Below are positions 37,002 to 45,241 of a stretch of 64,000 nucleotides of DNA, piece by piece. Below the pieces are notes generated by a model. That model ran no database searches. It worked only from the letters and a program-made list of their open reading frames with translations, and was not told where the DNA came from. The translations under genes were made by a program, and so were the position numbers. How positions within the stretch are numbered: the stretch's first letter is position 1; every line of letters starts with the position of its first letter. The DNA is from Nitrospirillum pindoramense. GTDB taxonomy: Bacteria; Pseudomonadota; Alphaproteobacteria; Azospirillales; Azospirillaceae. The stretch covers positions 385,099 through 449,098 of the forward strand of contig NZ_VITR01000004.1 of the NCBI RefSeq assembly GCF_007827955.1. Direction: 5' to 3'.

Positions 37002-38507
37002 GTGACGACAACGACCGCTATCGAAAGAGCTGAACACCTGAAGGCGGCCTTGAAGGCCCAGCCGCAGCGCCTGTTGATCGGGGGCGCATGGGTCGAGGCC
37101 GTATCAGGCCGCACGTTTGAAACCATCAACCCCGCCACGGGGGAGGTGCTGGCCCACATCGCGCACGGCGCGACGGCGGACGTGGATCTGGCGGTGCGCG
37201 CCGCCCGGAAGGCTCTCAGCGATCCCGCCTGGTCCCGCATGAGCGCTGTGGATCGGTCGCGCGTGCTGTTGCGTCTGGCGGATCTTGTGGAGCGCGACGC
37301 CGAGAACCTTGCCGTTCTGGAATGTCTCGACAACGGCAAACCGGCGACGCTGACGCGCGCCGTCGAGGTTGAGGGAACCATCAGGACATTCCGCTACTTC
37401 GCGGGATGGCCAACGAAGTTCGGTGGCGAGACGCTGCCGGTCTCGCCGCGCAGCGGCGCGCAGATCCTGAACTACACGACGCGCGAGCCCGTTGGCGTGG
37501 CGGGTCTCATCGTTCCTTGGAATTATCCCCTGTCGATGGCGGCCTGGAAGGTGGCGCCGGCCCTTGCGGCTGGATGCACGGTTATTCTGAAGCCCGCCGA
37601 ACAGACGCCCCTGACAGCCCTGCGCCTGGGTGAGCTGGCGCTTGAGGCCGGCGTTCCGCCAGGGGTGTTCAACATCATCACAGGCTTCGGCGATGCCGGC
37701 GCGGCCTTGGTGGAACACGACGGCGTCGACAAGGTGGCCTTCACCGGTTCCACCGCGGTCGGCAAGGCCATCGTGCGGGCCTCTTCCGGCAACTTGAAAA
37801 AGGTGTCCTTGGAGCTGGGCGGCAAGTCGCCGCAAATCGTGTTCCCGGACGCGGACGTCAAGGTGGCGGCCGCCTCGATCGCCCAGGGCATCTTCTTCAA
37901 CCAGGGACAGACGTGCACGGCGGGGTCGCGCCTTTACGTTCACAAGAGCCGCGCCGACGAACTGCTGGACGCCATCGCCGGCGCCGCGGCCCGACTGAAG
38001 ATCGGTGACGGCCTGCAGCCCGATGTCGATTTCGGCCCGCTGATCTCCCAAGAGCAGTGGGACAGGGTCAATCATTATGTCGAGGTGGGATCGGCGGAAG
38101 GCGCCACGCTAGCCGCCGGCGGGCAACGCCCCGCCAACCTCGCAAATGGATTCTTTTTTGAGCCCACCATCTTCGTCAATGCGGCACCGACGATGCGTAT
38201 CGTCCGGGAGGAGATCTTCGGGCCCGTCCTGGCGGCGTTGACCTGGTCCGATCAAGACGAGCTGGTGGCGCAAGCCAACGATTCCGAATACGGCCTGTCC
38301 GCCGGAATCTGGACCAACGACATCAAGGCGGCCCACCGCACCGCCGCCGCCATCAAGGCCGGCACGGTTTGGGTGAACTGCTTCAACATGATCGACCCCG
38401 CGAGCCCCTTTGGCGGCTTCAGGCAATCGGGATGGGGGCGGGAGCATGGTCGGCAGGCCATGGAACTCTACAGCGAAACCAAGAGCGTCTGGGTGAACCT
38501 GTCCTGA
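37002..38507 (+). CDS. NAD-dependent aldehyde dehydrogenase (betaine/phenylacetaldehyde type)
   Basis: Aldehyde dehydrogenase of 501 residues. It has VPWNYPLSMAAWK and FTGSTAVGK in the cofactor domain, the general base in SLELGGKSPQIVF, and the catalytic cysteine in FNQGQTCTAGSRL. Wording (HHxx absent; GTVWVNCFNMIDPASPFGG, EHGRQAMELYSETKSVWVNL) fits the betaine-aldehyde/aminomuconate/phenylacetaldehyde dehydrogenase group. The start is taken as GTG at 37002 with GGGAG seven bases upstream; an in-frame ATG 66 bases earlier lacks such a site. It is divergent from the catabolic operon and followed by the Asp-box and VOC genes. Confidence 0.93.
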   Translation: MTTTTAIERAEHLKAALKAQPQRLLIGGAWVEAVSGRTFETINPATGEVLAHIAHGATADVDLAVRAARKALSDPAWSRMSAVDRSRVLLRLADLVERDAENLAVLECLDNGKPATLTRAVEVEGTIRTFRYFAGWPTKFGGETLPVSPRSGAQILNYTTREPVGVAGLIVPWNYPLSMAAWKVAPALAAGCTVILKPAEQTPLTALRLGELALEAGVPPGVFNIITGFGDAGAALVEHDGVDKVAFTGSTAVGKAIVRASSGNLKKVSLELGGKSPQIVFPDADVKVAAASIAQGIFFNQGQTCTAGSRLYVHKSRADELLDAIAGAAARLKIGDGLQPDVDFGPLISQEQWDRVNHYVEVGSAEGATLAAGGQRPANLANGFFFEPTIFVNAAPTMRIVREEIFGPVLAALTWSDQDELVAQANDSEYGLSAGIWTNDIKAAHRTAAAIKAGTVWVNCFNMIDPASPFGGFRQSGWGREHGRQAMELYSETKSVWVNLS

Positions 38508-38551
38508 CGCTTCGCCAGCGATTTGCACCCCGTGACAACGAGGCAACCGAT

Positions 38552-39580
38552 ATGAACAAGACATTGATCGTTTCGACCGACGGCCAGGCGGTCCTGCGCA
38601 GCCATGACAATGGCGCGACGTGGCGGCGCCTGACCATCAATCAGGAACTGGAATATGACGACTGCGTCCGCTGCCTGCTGGCCGATCCACGGCATCCGGA
38701 AGCGCTGTTCGCCGGCACTGAGAAGGGCCTGTTTTACAGCGGCGACTGCGGCGCCAACTGGACCCGTATCGACAGCGTCCTGAACGACTTCACCATCTGG
38801 AAGCTGGCGGTGCATCCGGACCACCCCGACATCATGTACGCCGGGACCGGTTCCCCGTCGCTCGCCATCCTGTTCCGCTCCCGCGATGGCGGTAAGACCT
38901 GGAGCCGCACGGGGCTGGAGATGCCGCCGAAATGCGCCGGCGTGAGCCGCCCCCGCATGCTGGCCCTGGCCGTCGACCCCGATGACCCGTTGGGCGTGTG
39001 GGCCGGGGTGGAAGAGGGCGGGCTCTACCGATCCCGGGATGGCGGCGATTCCTGGCAGCGCGTCGACACCGACTGGGCGCCCAGTCGCGGCAACTCGGAC
39101 CTGCATGATATCGTCGTGTTCCCGGGCGCGCCCAAGACGATCCTGGCGCTTGTCGTGAATGGCATTTACAAGTCGACTGACGATGGCGTTACCTGGAACC
39201 GGTTGGATGCAAAAGAAACCTGGGGTCTTTATTATACCCGTGTTTTACGCCGGCGCCCCCGGAACGGCGAGTTGATCCTGGGAATTGGTGACGGCACCCC
39301 GGGGTCGACAGGGGTCATCCTGCGGTCGGAAGACCGGGGCGGCACATGGAAGGAAATGCCCCTGCCCAATCAGCCGAACTCCTGCTTCTGGGCGGTCGGC
39401 ACGAACTCGGCCGATCCGGACTTTATCCTGGCCGGCACCAAGTTCGGCCATCTTTACCGGAGCGAGGACGGCGGCCTGACGTGGCGCAAGGAATGGCGTG
39501 AGTTCAGCGAGATCACCGACATCGTGTGGCTGCCGGCCGTGCCCGGCAAGGAGGCGGACGATCATGCCCACCACCCCTAA
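38552..39580 (+). CDS. Asp-box (BNR/sortilin-type) beta-propeller protein
   Basis: Protein of 342 residues with seven Asp-box motifs of the form S-x-D-x-G-x-(T/S/N)-W: SHDNGATW, SGDCGANW, SRDGGKTW, SRDGGDSW, STDDGVTW, SEDRGGTW and SEDGGLTW. These are evenly spaced and imply a 6-7-bladed propeller as in sialidase-like and VPS10/sortilin proteins. No signal peptide is present, so it is probably cytoplasmic, which is unusual for glycan-acting members. The ATG at 38552 has GAGG nine bases upstream. The 3' end overlaps the VOC gene by 17 bases. The function is unknown; a pathway enzyme such as a lactonase-like propeller hydrolase is possible. Confidence 0.88.
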   Translation: MNKTLIVSTDGQAVLRSHDNGATWRRLTINQELEYDDCVRCLLADPRHPEALFAGTEKGLFYSGDCGANWTRIDSVLNDFTIWKLAVHPDHPDIMYAGTGSPSLAILFRSRDGGKTWSRTGLEMPPKCAGVSRPRMLALAVDPDDPLGVWAGVEEGGLYRSRDGGDSWQRVDTDWAPSRGNSDLHDIVVFPGAPKTILALVVNGIYKSTDDGVTWNRLDAKETWGLYYTRVLRRRPRNGELILGIGDGTPGSTGVILRSEDRGGTWKEMPLPNQPNSCFWAVGTNSADPDFILAGTKFGHLYRSEDGGLTWRKEWREFSEITDIVWLPAVPGKEADDHAHHP

Positions 39581-40040
39581 GGTCAAGCGTATTGGACATG
39601 TCGTCCTTTATGTCCGCGACCCGGAAAGATCCGCCGAGTGGTATGGCAAAATCCTGGGCATGCAAATCAGCGCCCGCGTCGCCGAGGGCCCCTATGCCGG
39701 GGGGATTTTCCTAAGCTTCGGCCATTACGATCACGACATCGCCTTGTTCCCGGGCGGCACCGATGCCCCCAAGGGGCGGGAGTTCGAGCATATTGGCCTG
39801 GAGATCGACGTCGGCGGCGACATCAGGAAGCTCAGGGACATATACGCCACCTTCCTCGAGAACGGCGTCGAGATCCATGAGGTCCTGGATCACGGCGTGT
39901 CCAACGGGATCTATTTCTATGATCCCGATGGGCACCAGCTGGAGGTATTCGCCCAGATCATCCCCCCCGACAATGGGGCCGCCATCGCGGAATTGGGCGC
40001 GAACCAGGGCCAGGCTGACCTGATCACGTTCGACAGCTGA
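39564..40040 (+). CDS. VOC/glyoxalase-extradiol superfamily protein
   Basis: Single-chain vicinal-oxygen-chelate protein of 158 residues with two beta-alpha-beta-beta-beta modules: IGHVVLYVRDPERSAEWYGKI (first His ligand) and FEHIGLEID (second His), with the terminal Glu in DGHQLEVFAQ. The three ligands support a divalent metal site. The wording YVRDPERSAEWYGKILGM fits catechol-2,3-dioxygenase-like small VOC proteins, making it the only candidate ring-cleavage enzyme in the cluster, though isomerase or glyoxalase chemistry is equally possible. The ATG at 39564, with AAGGAGG, overlaps the Asp-box gene. A strong hairpin follows its stop. Confidence 0.9.
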   Translation: MPTTPKVKRIGHVVLYVRDPERSAEWYGKILGMQISARVAEGPYAGGIFLSFGHYDHDIALFPGGTDAPKGREFEHIGLEIDVGGDIRKLRDIYATFLENGVEIHEVLDHGVSNGIYFYDPDGHQLEVFAQIIPPDNGAAIAELGANQGQADLITFDS

Positions 40041-40075
40041 CGTGGTCCATTACCCACGGTCCGAGCATGCGCAAC

Positions 40076-40100
40076 CACGCCCGCCTCACCGGCGGGCGTG
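40076..40100 (+). terminator. GC-rich hairpin after the VOC gene
   Basis: A perfect 10-base-pair stem CACGCCCGCC / GGCGGGCGTG with a 5-base loop (TCACC) lies 36 bases after the VOC stop. There is no T-run after it, so it is not a textbook intrinsic terminator, but it sits where the ALDH-propeller-VOC transcript should end. Confidence 0.5.
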
Positions 40101-40253
40101 AGTGCCATTGGCTCCCCTCCCCGCGCCTCATGGCCAACCCGGCGTATCCATCACAAGAAAATCATCATCAACGGGTAAAATCGAATTGTTGACCTTCGGG
40201 TCAGGTTTGGCGCTATTGTTCACTTAATGCAAAAATAACGATACATACGTGCC

Positions 40254-41195
40254 ATGGATGAAAAGATTGAAGTCGGGAACGCTGTCGCCCTGATGTCGTT
40301 CGCGGCGGTGGTCAGCACGGGAAGTTTTTCGGCCGCCGCGAAGTGGTTGAACTGCTCAAAGGCGGCGGTCAGCCGTCAGATCGCCCAGTTGGAGACGGAT
40401 GCCGGAACCAAACTTCTGGACCGGACGACGCGCAGCATCTCGGTCACGCCGGCTGGCCAGCAAATCTATGATCGCTGCGCCCGCATCATTGACGAGGTCA
40501 ACGAAGCCAACCAGGTCATGGCGGGCATGCTGACGACGCCCCGCGGCGACCTGAAGATCAACGCCCCCGTCGTGGCGTCCCTGTTCCGAGTGACCGAGTT
40601 CATTCCCCAGTTCCTGACACAGCATCCGGACGTCCGGATCCACCTGAACCTTTCCGACAGTCAGGTCGATCTGCTGCGCGGCCATTTCGATGCGGCGTTC
40701 TGGGTTGGCGAGCCCTACGATTCCGCCCTCGACGCCGTCAAGTTGTGCGAATACGACATGGTGCTGGCGGGATCGCCGGACTATTTCGCGAAACACGGCA
40801 CGCCCTCCTCCCCGGCGGAGTTGAAGGAACACGACTGCGTCGTGGAAACCCATCTCTCGCGTCCCGGGGAATGGCAACTTTCCAAGGATCTGGTCGTCCC
40901 GGTGGTGCGCGGGCAGTTGACCTCAAACAGCGTGCGCATGACCCGCCAGGCCATCCTCGCCGGCATGGGCATCGCCTTCCTGCCCCGTTTCCTGCTGGAA
41001 CAGGACATCGCCGGCAACCGGCTGGAGGTGATCCTTTCAAACCACGTATCGGCCAAGGTGCCTTTGTACCTGATCTTCCCCCGGGGCAATTACCTGCTGG
41101 CGAAGGTCAAAGCCTTTGTCGACTTCCTGTCCGTGAACCTTCCCTCCGCCAAGGCCCGCAGCGAAGAGGCCTTCGGATATGCCGACGCCTCCTGA
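40254..41195 (+). CDS. LysR-family transcriptional regulator of the catabolic cluster
   Basis: LysR regulator of 313 residues with a classical N-terminal helix-turn-helix (FAAVVSTGSFSAAAKWLNCSKAAVSRQIAQLETDAG) and an effector domain of the DmlR/AaeR type (LTTPRGDLKINAPVV, HPDVRIHLNLSD). It lies between the VOC gene and the convergent flavin monooxygenase. The 5' region (about 40190-40240) is AT-rich and contains TATTGTTCAC, similar to the TGATTGTTCC found in two other promoter regions here, which hints that it could control the divergent catabolic operons. No strong ribosome-binding site is visible. Confidence 0.92.
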   Translation: MDEKIEVGNAVALMSFAAVVSTGSFSAAAKWLNCSKAAVSRQIAQLETDAGTKLLDRTTRSISVTPAGQQIYDRCARIIDEVNEANQVMAGMLTTPRGDLKINAPVVASLFRVTEFIPQFLTQHPDVRIHLNLSDSQVDLLRGHFDAAFWVGEPYDSALDAVKLCEYDMVLAGSPDYFAKHGTPSSPAELKEHDCVVETHLSRPGEWQLSKDLVVPVVRGQLTSNSVRMTRQAILAGMGIAFLPRFLLEQDIAGNRLEVILSNHVSAKVPLYLIFPRGNYLLAKVKAFVDFLSVNLPSAKARSEEAFGYADAS

Positions 41196-41205
41196 AGCCG
41201 GTGGA

Positions 41206-41230
41206 GGCGGGCGTCACGCGGACGCCCGTC
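41206..41230. terminator. Hairpin between convergent LysR and monooxygenase genes
   Basis: GGCGGGCGTC (41206-41215) pairs with GACGCCCGTC (41221-41230) around a 5-base loop, with one G-U pair. It lies between two convergent stop codons (41195 and 41238), as expected for a bidirectional terminator, though no U-tract follows on either strand. Confidence 0.5.
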
Positions 41231-41237
41231 CACACGC

Positions 41238-42482
41238 TCAAATGTCCAGGGAGTCGTTTTCAAATCCAAAACGCACGGCGCCCAGGTTACGGGCGTAGGG
41301 ATAAGGGTTGTTGGCGACATGGGCCCGCGCCGTATGGATGTCCAGAAACGCCTGTTGGACCGGGTTCCCCCGGAACACGGCCTTGGCGCCACTGAACGTC
41401 ATCAAGGTGTCGATGGCATCGACACATCGCTCCACCATGCCCGTGGTCGATGCCCCCAGGGCCGCCCGCCGCGCAATCGGCCAGTCGCGACCAATGGCCC
41501 TTTCCATCAATTCGTGGCAATCCCGATCAAGCACGAGGGAGAGTTCGTCCAGCGTCCTCTCCACCTGGGCCACCGCATGCTGGATGGTCGTATCCCGGGC
41601 CAGGCGGTCACCCGTGTAGGTGGCGCGCTTCTCCCTGGTGGTCTCGATGAAGACATCCAGGGCGGATTTCAGCGCCCCCAGGGATGTGGTGGACACCGTC
41701 CTGTTGAAGATCTGGGCGAACGGCATCTTGTAGAGGGCTGAGGTGTTGCTGGCGTGCCCTGGACAATCCATGGCGAACATGTCCAATTCACGGATGGTCC
41801 GATGCTCCGGCACAAAGGCGTCGTTGACGACGATGTCGTTGCTGCCGGTCGCGCGCAGTCCCATGACGTCCCAGTTGTCGACGATCCGATAGTCGGCGCG
41901 GGGGATGAGAAAGTTGCGTGGATCGGGCTTGGCATTCGCTTCCGTGGCGGGAACCATCGCACCGAGGATGACCCAATCGCAATGCGCCGATCCGCTGGAG
42001 AACGCCCATCGTCCCGACAGGCGGTAGCCGCCCGGCACCACCATCACCTTTCCCACCGGCATGTAGGAGGAGCTGATGCGCACGGCGGGATCTCCGCCCC
42101 ACACATCCTGGGCGGCGCGATCATCGAACAGCGCCAGTTGCCAGTTATGGACAGCGATCACCGCATAGACCCACGCGCTGCCCATGCAGCCCTCGGCCAG
42201 GGTACGGGCGATAGCGCAATACACCCGCGGCGGCAGTTCGTACCCACCGTAGCGCCTGGGCTGCAGCACCTTGAAAAAGCCGGCGTCCGTGAATTCCTGG
42301 ATGGTCTCCGCAGGAATTTGCCCCGCCTCGATGGCCGCTCGGGATCGAGCCTTCAGTACCGGGATCATCGCCTCAGCCTGCCGAAGCAACTGATCGGCCA
42401 AATCCGACGCGTCGTTGGCGGCCTGGCCGGCCCCGGATATGGGCATGTATGCGGGCTGTGCCCACGCCTCCTCTGCCTGCAT
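41238..42482 (-). CDS. Acyl-CoA-dehydrogenase-fold flavin-dependent monooxygenase
   Basis: Oxygenase component of 414 residues with the acyl-CoA dehydrogenase fold but monooxygenase-type wording (HsaA/HpaH-C2/IacA-like): AIEAGQIPAETIQEFTDAGFFKVLQP, SGRWAFSSGSAHCDWVILG, WDVMGLRATGSNDIVVNDAFVP, and FSGAKAVFRGNPVQQAFLDIHTARAHV. Such enzymes use reduced flavin from a partner reductase to hydroxylate aromatic substrates. AGGAGAAGAATC precedes the ATG. The likely partner, a flavin reductase, is encoded divergently at 44711. It is last in a minus-strand MFS-SDR-monooxygenase operon. Confidence 0.9.
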   Translation of the reverse strand: MQAEEAWAQPAYMPISGAGQAANDASDLADQLLRQAEAMIPVLKARSRAAIEAGQIPAETIQEFTDAGFFKVLQPRRYGGYELPPRVYCAIARTLAEGCMGSAWVYAVIAVHNWQLALFDDRAAQDVWGGDPAVRISSSYMPVGKVMVVPGGYRLSGRWAFSSGSAHCDWVILGAMVPATEANAKPDPRNFLIPRADYRIVDNWDVMGLRATGSNDIVVNDAFVPEHRTIRELDMFAMDCPGHASNTSALYKMPFAQIFNRTVSTTSLGALKSALDVFIETTREKRATYTGDRLARDTTIQHAVAQVERTLDELSLVLDRDCHELMERAIGRDWPIARRAALGASTTGMVERCVDAIDTLMTFSGAKAVFRGNPVQQAFLDIHTARAHVANNPYPYARNLGAVRFGFENDSLDI

Positions 42483-42493
42483 GATTCTTCTCC

Positions 42494-43288
42494 TTATAAA
42501 TAAATACCCCGCGTGATGCCGCCATCGACCGCCAGGGATTCCCCCGTTATGGCGGCGGCCAGCGGCGATGCGAGGAAGGCGACGGCGTACCCCACCTCCT
42601 CCGCCCGGATGACCCGGCGAATGGGTGTCGCCGCCGAGAATTCAGCCTCGATCTCAGCGGGGCTCACCCCGCGCTTGGCCGCCTCGGTCTCAAAAAGTTC
42701 CACGATGTGTTCGGTCTGGGTAACGCCGGGATGCAGGGCGTTCACGGTCACGCCATCGGGGCCCAATTGATCCGACAAGGTCTTGGTCAAGTGGCAGACG
42801 GCGACGTTGCGCATGCCGCTGAGCAGGTTGGACGATCGGCCCGTCAACCCGCCGATGTTGATGATCCTGCCCCAGCGTCGTTTCACCATGTGCGGGGCCA
42901 CGGCTTTCGCGCAGCGGGCATAGCCCACGACCTTGGTATCCAGGTCCCCCAACAGGGCGTTGCCGTCCAGATGCAAGATCTCCCCTTGCGCCGGACTGGA
43001 CGGACTGGCCGCGCAGTTGACGAGGATGTCGATGCGGTCGAAGGCGGCCATGACGGCAGCGACCATGCCGTCGACCCGCTCCTGGTCGGTCGTGTCGGAC
43101 GGAATGGGCATGACGGTGCCCGCCGTTTCCGCCTCAAGTTCCGCCGCGGCTGTGTTCAGCCTGTCGCCGCGCCGGGCGGTGATGACCACCTTAGTCCCTT
43201 GCTGCGCCAACACCTTGGCCACAGCCCGGCCGATCCCGGAACTGCCACCCGTGACAATGGCAACGCGCTCGTTCAAATCCAACTTCAT
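42494..43288 (-). CDS. SDR-fold protein lacking the YxxxK catalytic pair (paralogue 2)
   Basis: SDR-fold protein of 264 residues, a clear paralogue of the one at 35229-36032 (shared GGLTxRS, LSGMRN, HLTKTLSDQLG, HPGVTxTEHI, AVDGG). It keeps the cofactor motif TGGSSGIGRAV and VNCAAS, but the Tyr and Lys of YxxxK are replaced within LSGMRNVAV. The ATG at 43288 with GGGAAG is preferred to an upstream start at 43318 that would overlap the MFS stop. It lies 11 bases before the monooxygenase gene and 26 after the MFS gene, so it should act in the same pathway. Confidence 0.88.
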   Translation of the reverse strand: MKLDLNERVAIVTGGSSGIGRAVAKVLAQQGTKVVITARRGDRLNTAAAELEAETAGTVMPIPSDTTDQERVDGMVAAVMAAFDRIDILVNCAASPSSPAQGEILHLDGNALLGDLDTKVVGYARCAKAVAPHMVKRRWGRIINIGGLTGRSSNLLSGMRNVAVCHLTKTLSDQLGPDGVTVNALHPGVTQTEHIVELFETEAAKRGVSPAEIEAEFSAATPIRRVIRAEEVGYAVAFLASPLAAAITGESLAVDGGITRGIYL

Positions 43289-43314
43289 TTGCTTCCCACG
43301 ACTTGCGGTTGCGG

Positions 43315-44487
43315 TCACGGCACGGCGGAATTGGGGGGGAGGGATTGCACACCGCGGGCCCTCAAGCCGCTAAGGACAATGGCCAGGCTGCAGACCAGGA
43401 CGGCGGTGCTCATCCATGCCGCCGGCGCGAAGTTGTGCCTCGTCAGCAAGGCCGCCGCCAGAGCGGGCCCGACACCGAAACCCACGGTCTGAATGCACCC
43501 CATGGCCACGACCACGCGCCCCCTGGCATCCGCCTCGGCGCAGACGCCGGAAAGCAGAGGCTGGGCCAAATTCCATCCAAAATTGAAGAGTATGCCGGCG
43601 ACGAACAGCTGCGCGGCGGATACCGTCCCCATCAACAGCCAGAAACTCAGCACCGAGATCGCACCGCTGCCGGCCAGTAGCCAAGAGCGGCTGACCCGGT
43701 TCGTCAGAAGGACGGCCAGCAAGGCCCCGCCCGTGCCCGAGAACGAGGAAACCCCCATGGCTTGGCCGATGAGGTCCGGATCAATGCCGTTGCTGGCACC
43801 GATCCGCTCAAAATAGCTCCACATGGCCCCCTGGGCGATGAAATAGAGAAACACGCCCGCGAGCCCGGCAATCGTCAGGATCTTCTGGATCGAGACGCCA
43901 TCCGGCGCCCCCACCGCCGACACGCAACTGCGGGTCGGCAGCCATTTCACGACCACGGCGGCCGAGAGAGCAATCAGCGCCAGCCCGATGAACGTCGCCG
44001 ACGGCCCGATCGACACCTGCAACGCGGGAAGGATCACCAGGATCCCCGCGCTGACGGCCAAGCCGACGACCAGATAAATCCCGAAGGCGCGATCGGGGTT
44101 CGGCGCACTGCCCAGCGCGGCGAATGACACCGCGATCGCCAGGCCCTCGCCACCGCCGGTGAGGACGCGGGCGGCGACGACCGCTGGATAGGTCGTGCAC
44201 ATTGCGGTCCAGAGATTGCCGATACCGATGATCGCCAGGGCAAGCAGGGCGAGGTAGCGCCAATTGAATCGGGAGATCAGGAATGTGCCGGCACCAATCG
44301 CGACGGCCATGGCGTTGATGTCCCAGGACGCCACGTAGCCCAGGGACTGATCGTCCAGTCCCGTGAGACTGCCGACCAAGCCGACGAAGCCGGGCACGAT
44401 CATGATCGTCAGGCCGCCCAGGGTACCAAGCACCACGGCGGCCAAAAGACCCGGCGTATCAAGCCGGTGCGGGTGCACCGTCACCAT
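43315..44487 (-). CDS. Major facilitator superfamily transporter
   Basis: Twelve-helix MFS permease of 390 residues; hydrophobic segments run from LLAAVVLGTLGGLTIMIVPGF to AAWMSTAVLVCSLAIVLSG. The cytoplasmic loop 2-3 motif is degenerate. It is the first gene of the operon with the SDR and flavin monooxygenase, divergent from the flavin reductase, so uptake of the monooxygenase substrate or efflux of an intermediate is likely. The ribosome-binding site is weak (GCGGAC). Confidence 0.88.
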   Translation of the reverse strand: MVTVHPHRLDTPGLLAAVVLGTLGGLTIMIVPGFVGLVGSLTGLDDQSLGYVASWDINAMAVAIGAGTFLISRFNWRYLALLALAIIGIGNLWTAMCTTYPAVVAARVLTGGGEGLAIAVSFAALGSAPNPDRAFGIYLVVGLAVSAGILVILPALQVSIGPSATFIGLALIALSAAVVVKWLPTRSCVSAVGAPDGVSIQKILTIAGLAGVFLYFIAQGAMWSYFERIGASNGIDPDLIGQAMGVSSFSGTGGALLAVLLTNRVSRSWLLAGSGAISVLSFWLLMGTVSAAQLFVAGILFNFGWNLAQPLLSGVCAEADARGRVVVAMGCIQTVGFGVGPALAAALLTRHNFAPAAWMSTAVLVCSLAIVLSGLRARGVQSLPPNSAVP

Positions 44488-44710
44488 GTCCGCACGGCGG
44501 AGGCCGGGCCGTGAGGCCGGAATGCGGGCATGCTCAGTGAAATCATGCTGGATAGCCCCCCGAAAGATTATATGGCCACATGAGCATGCCTCAATTGTCT
44601 CTCTTTAGCAACATTAGTCTTGTTAATCGATGATTGTTCCAATTAAGATCCAGAAGGGACACCACGGAGCTGCCGGGCGTGCCCCAGCACCCATGACTTA
44701 GGGAGAGGCC
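44488..44710. promoter_or_regulatory. Divergent promoter region between MFS and flavin reductase genes
   Basis: A 223-base spacer with an AT-rich core (44565-44650). It contains TGATTGTTCC at 44631-44640, identical to the sequence read on the minus strand at 35210-35201 in another promoter region, and the T-N11-A pattern typical of LysR sites begins within it. Both divergent promoters should lie here. Confidence 0.5.
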
Positions 44711-45229
44711 ATGTCGGTGGAAAAAGACCAATTTCGTGCGGCGATGGCGCGCATGGGCGCCGCCGTCAGCATCATCACGTCCGACGGCCCCGCCGGGCGT
44801 CATGGCATGACGGTCTCGGCCGTCTGCAGCGTCACCGACCAGCCGGCGACCTTGCTTGCCTGCATCAATCGGTCATCCCGGGGCTACGGTACTTTGAAAT
44901 CCAACGGCATTGTTTGCGTGAACATTCTGGCGCCCCAGCATGAAGGCCTGTGCCGTCTGTTTGCGACGCCGGGCGCGCCAACCGTGGAGCGATTTGCGGA
45001 CGAGACGGAATGGGATACCCTCAAGACCGGCGCCCCGGTGCTCCGTGACGCCGCGGTCGCCCTGGATTGCACGGTGGACGCCATAAACGACGTGGGCACC
45101 CACGGCGTTCTGTTCGCCCGGGTACAGGCCATCCGCATGAATGAACGGGCCGACGGCCTCATTTACTTCGCCCGGGCGTTTCACCACCTGTCTCCGCCCG
45201 CGGCCTTGCGCGCGCCAGCCGCGGACTGA
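44711..45229 (+). CDS. Flavin reductase (HpaC/HsaB-like)
   Basis: NAD(P)H:flavin oxidoreductase of 172 residues supplying reduced FMN/FAD. Family motifs are FRAAMARMGAAVSIITSDGPAGRHGMTVSAVCSVTDQPATLLACINRSS, split over the flavin-binding barrel, and GVCVNIL-like IVCVNILAPQH, with the C-terminal HGVLFARVQAI. It is divergent from the monooxygenase operon and is the obvious partner of the monooxygenase at 41238-42482, as in HsaAB and IacA/IacG pairs. GGGAGAGGCC precedes the ATG. It ends 12 bases from a convergent cytochrome gene. Confidence 0.93.
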   Translation: MSVEKDQFRAAMARMGAAVSIITSDGPAGRHGMTVSAVCSVTDQPATLLACINRSSRGYGTLKSNGIVCVNILAPQHEGLCRLFATPGAPTVERFADETEWDTLKTGAPVLRDAAVALDCTVDAINDVGTHGVLFARVQAIRMNERADGLIYFARAFHHLSPPAALRAPAAD

Positions 45230-45241
45230 GCCAACCTTGAA

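Noticed and set aside
39564-40040. Firm call of the VOC protein as an extradiol ring-cleavage dioxygenase
   Set aside because: The metal ligands fit, but single VOC proteins of this length include lyases, isomerases and resistance proteins, so only the superfamily is claimed.
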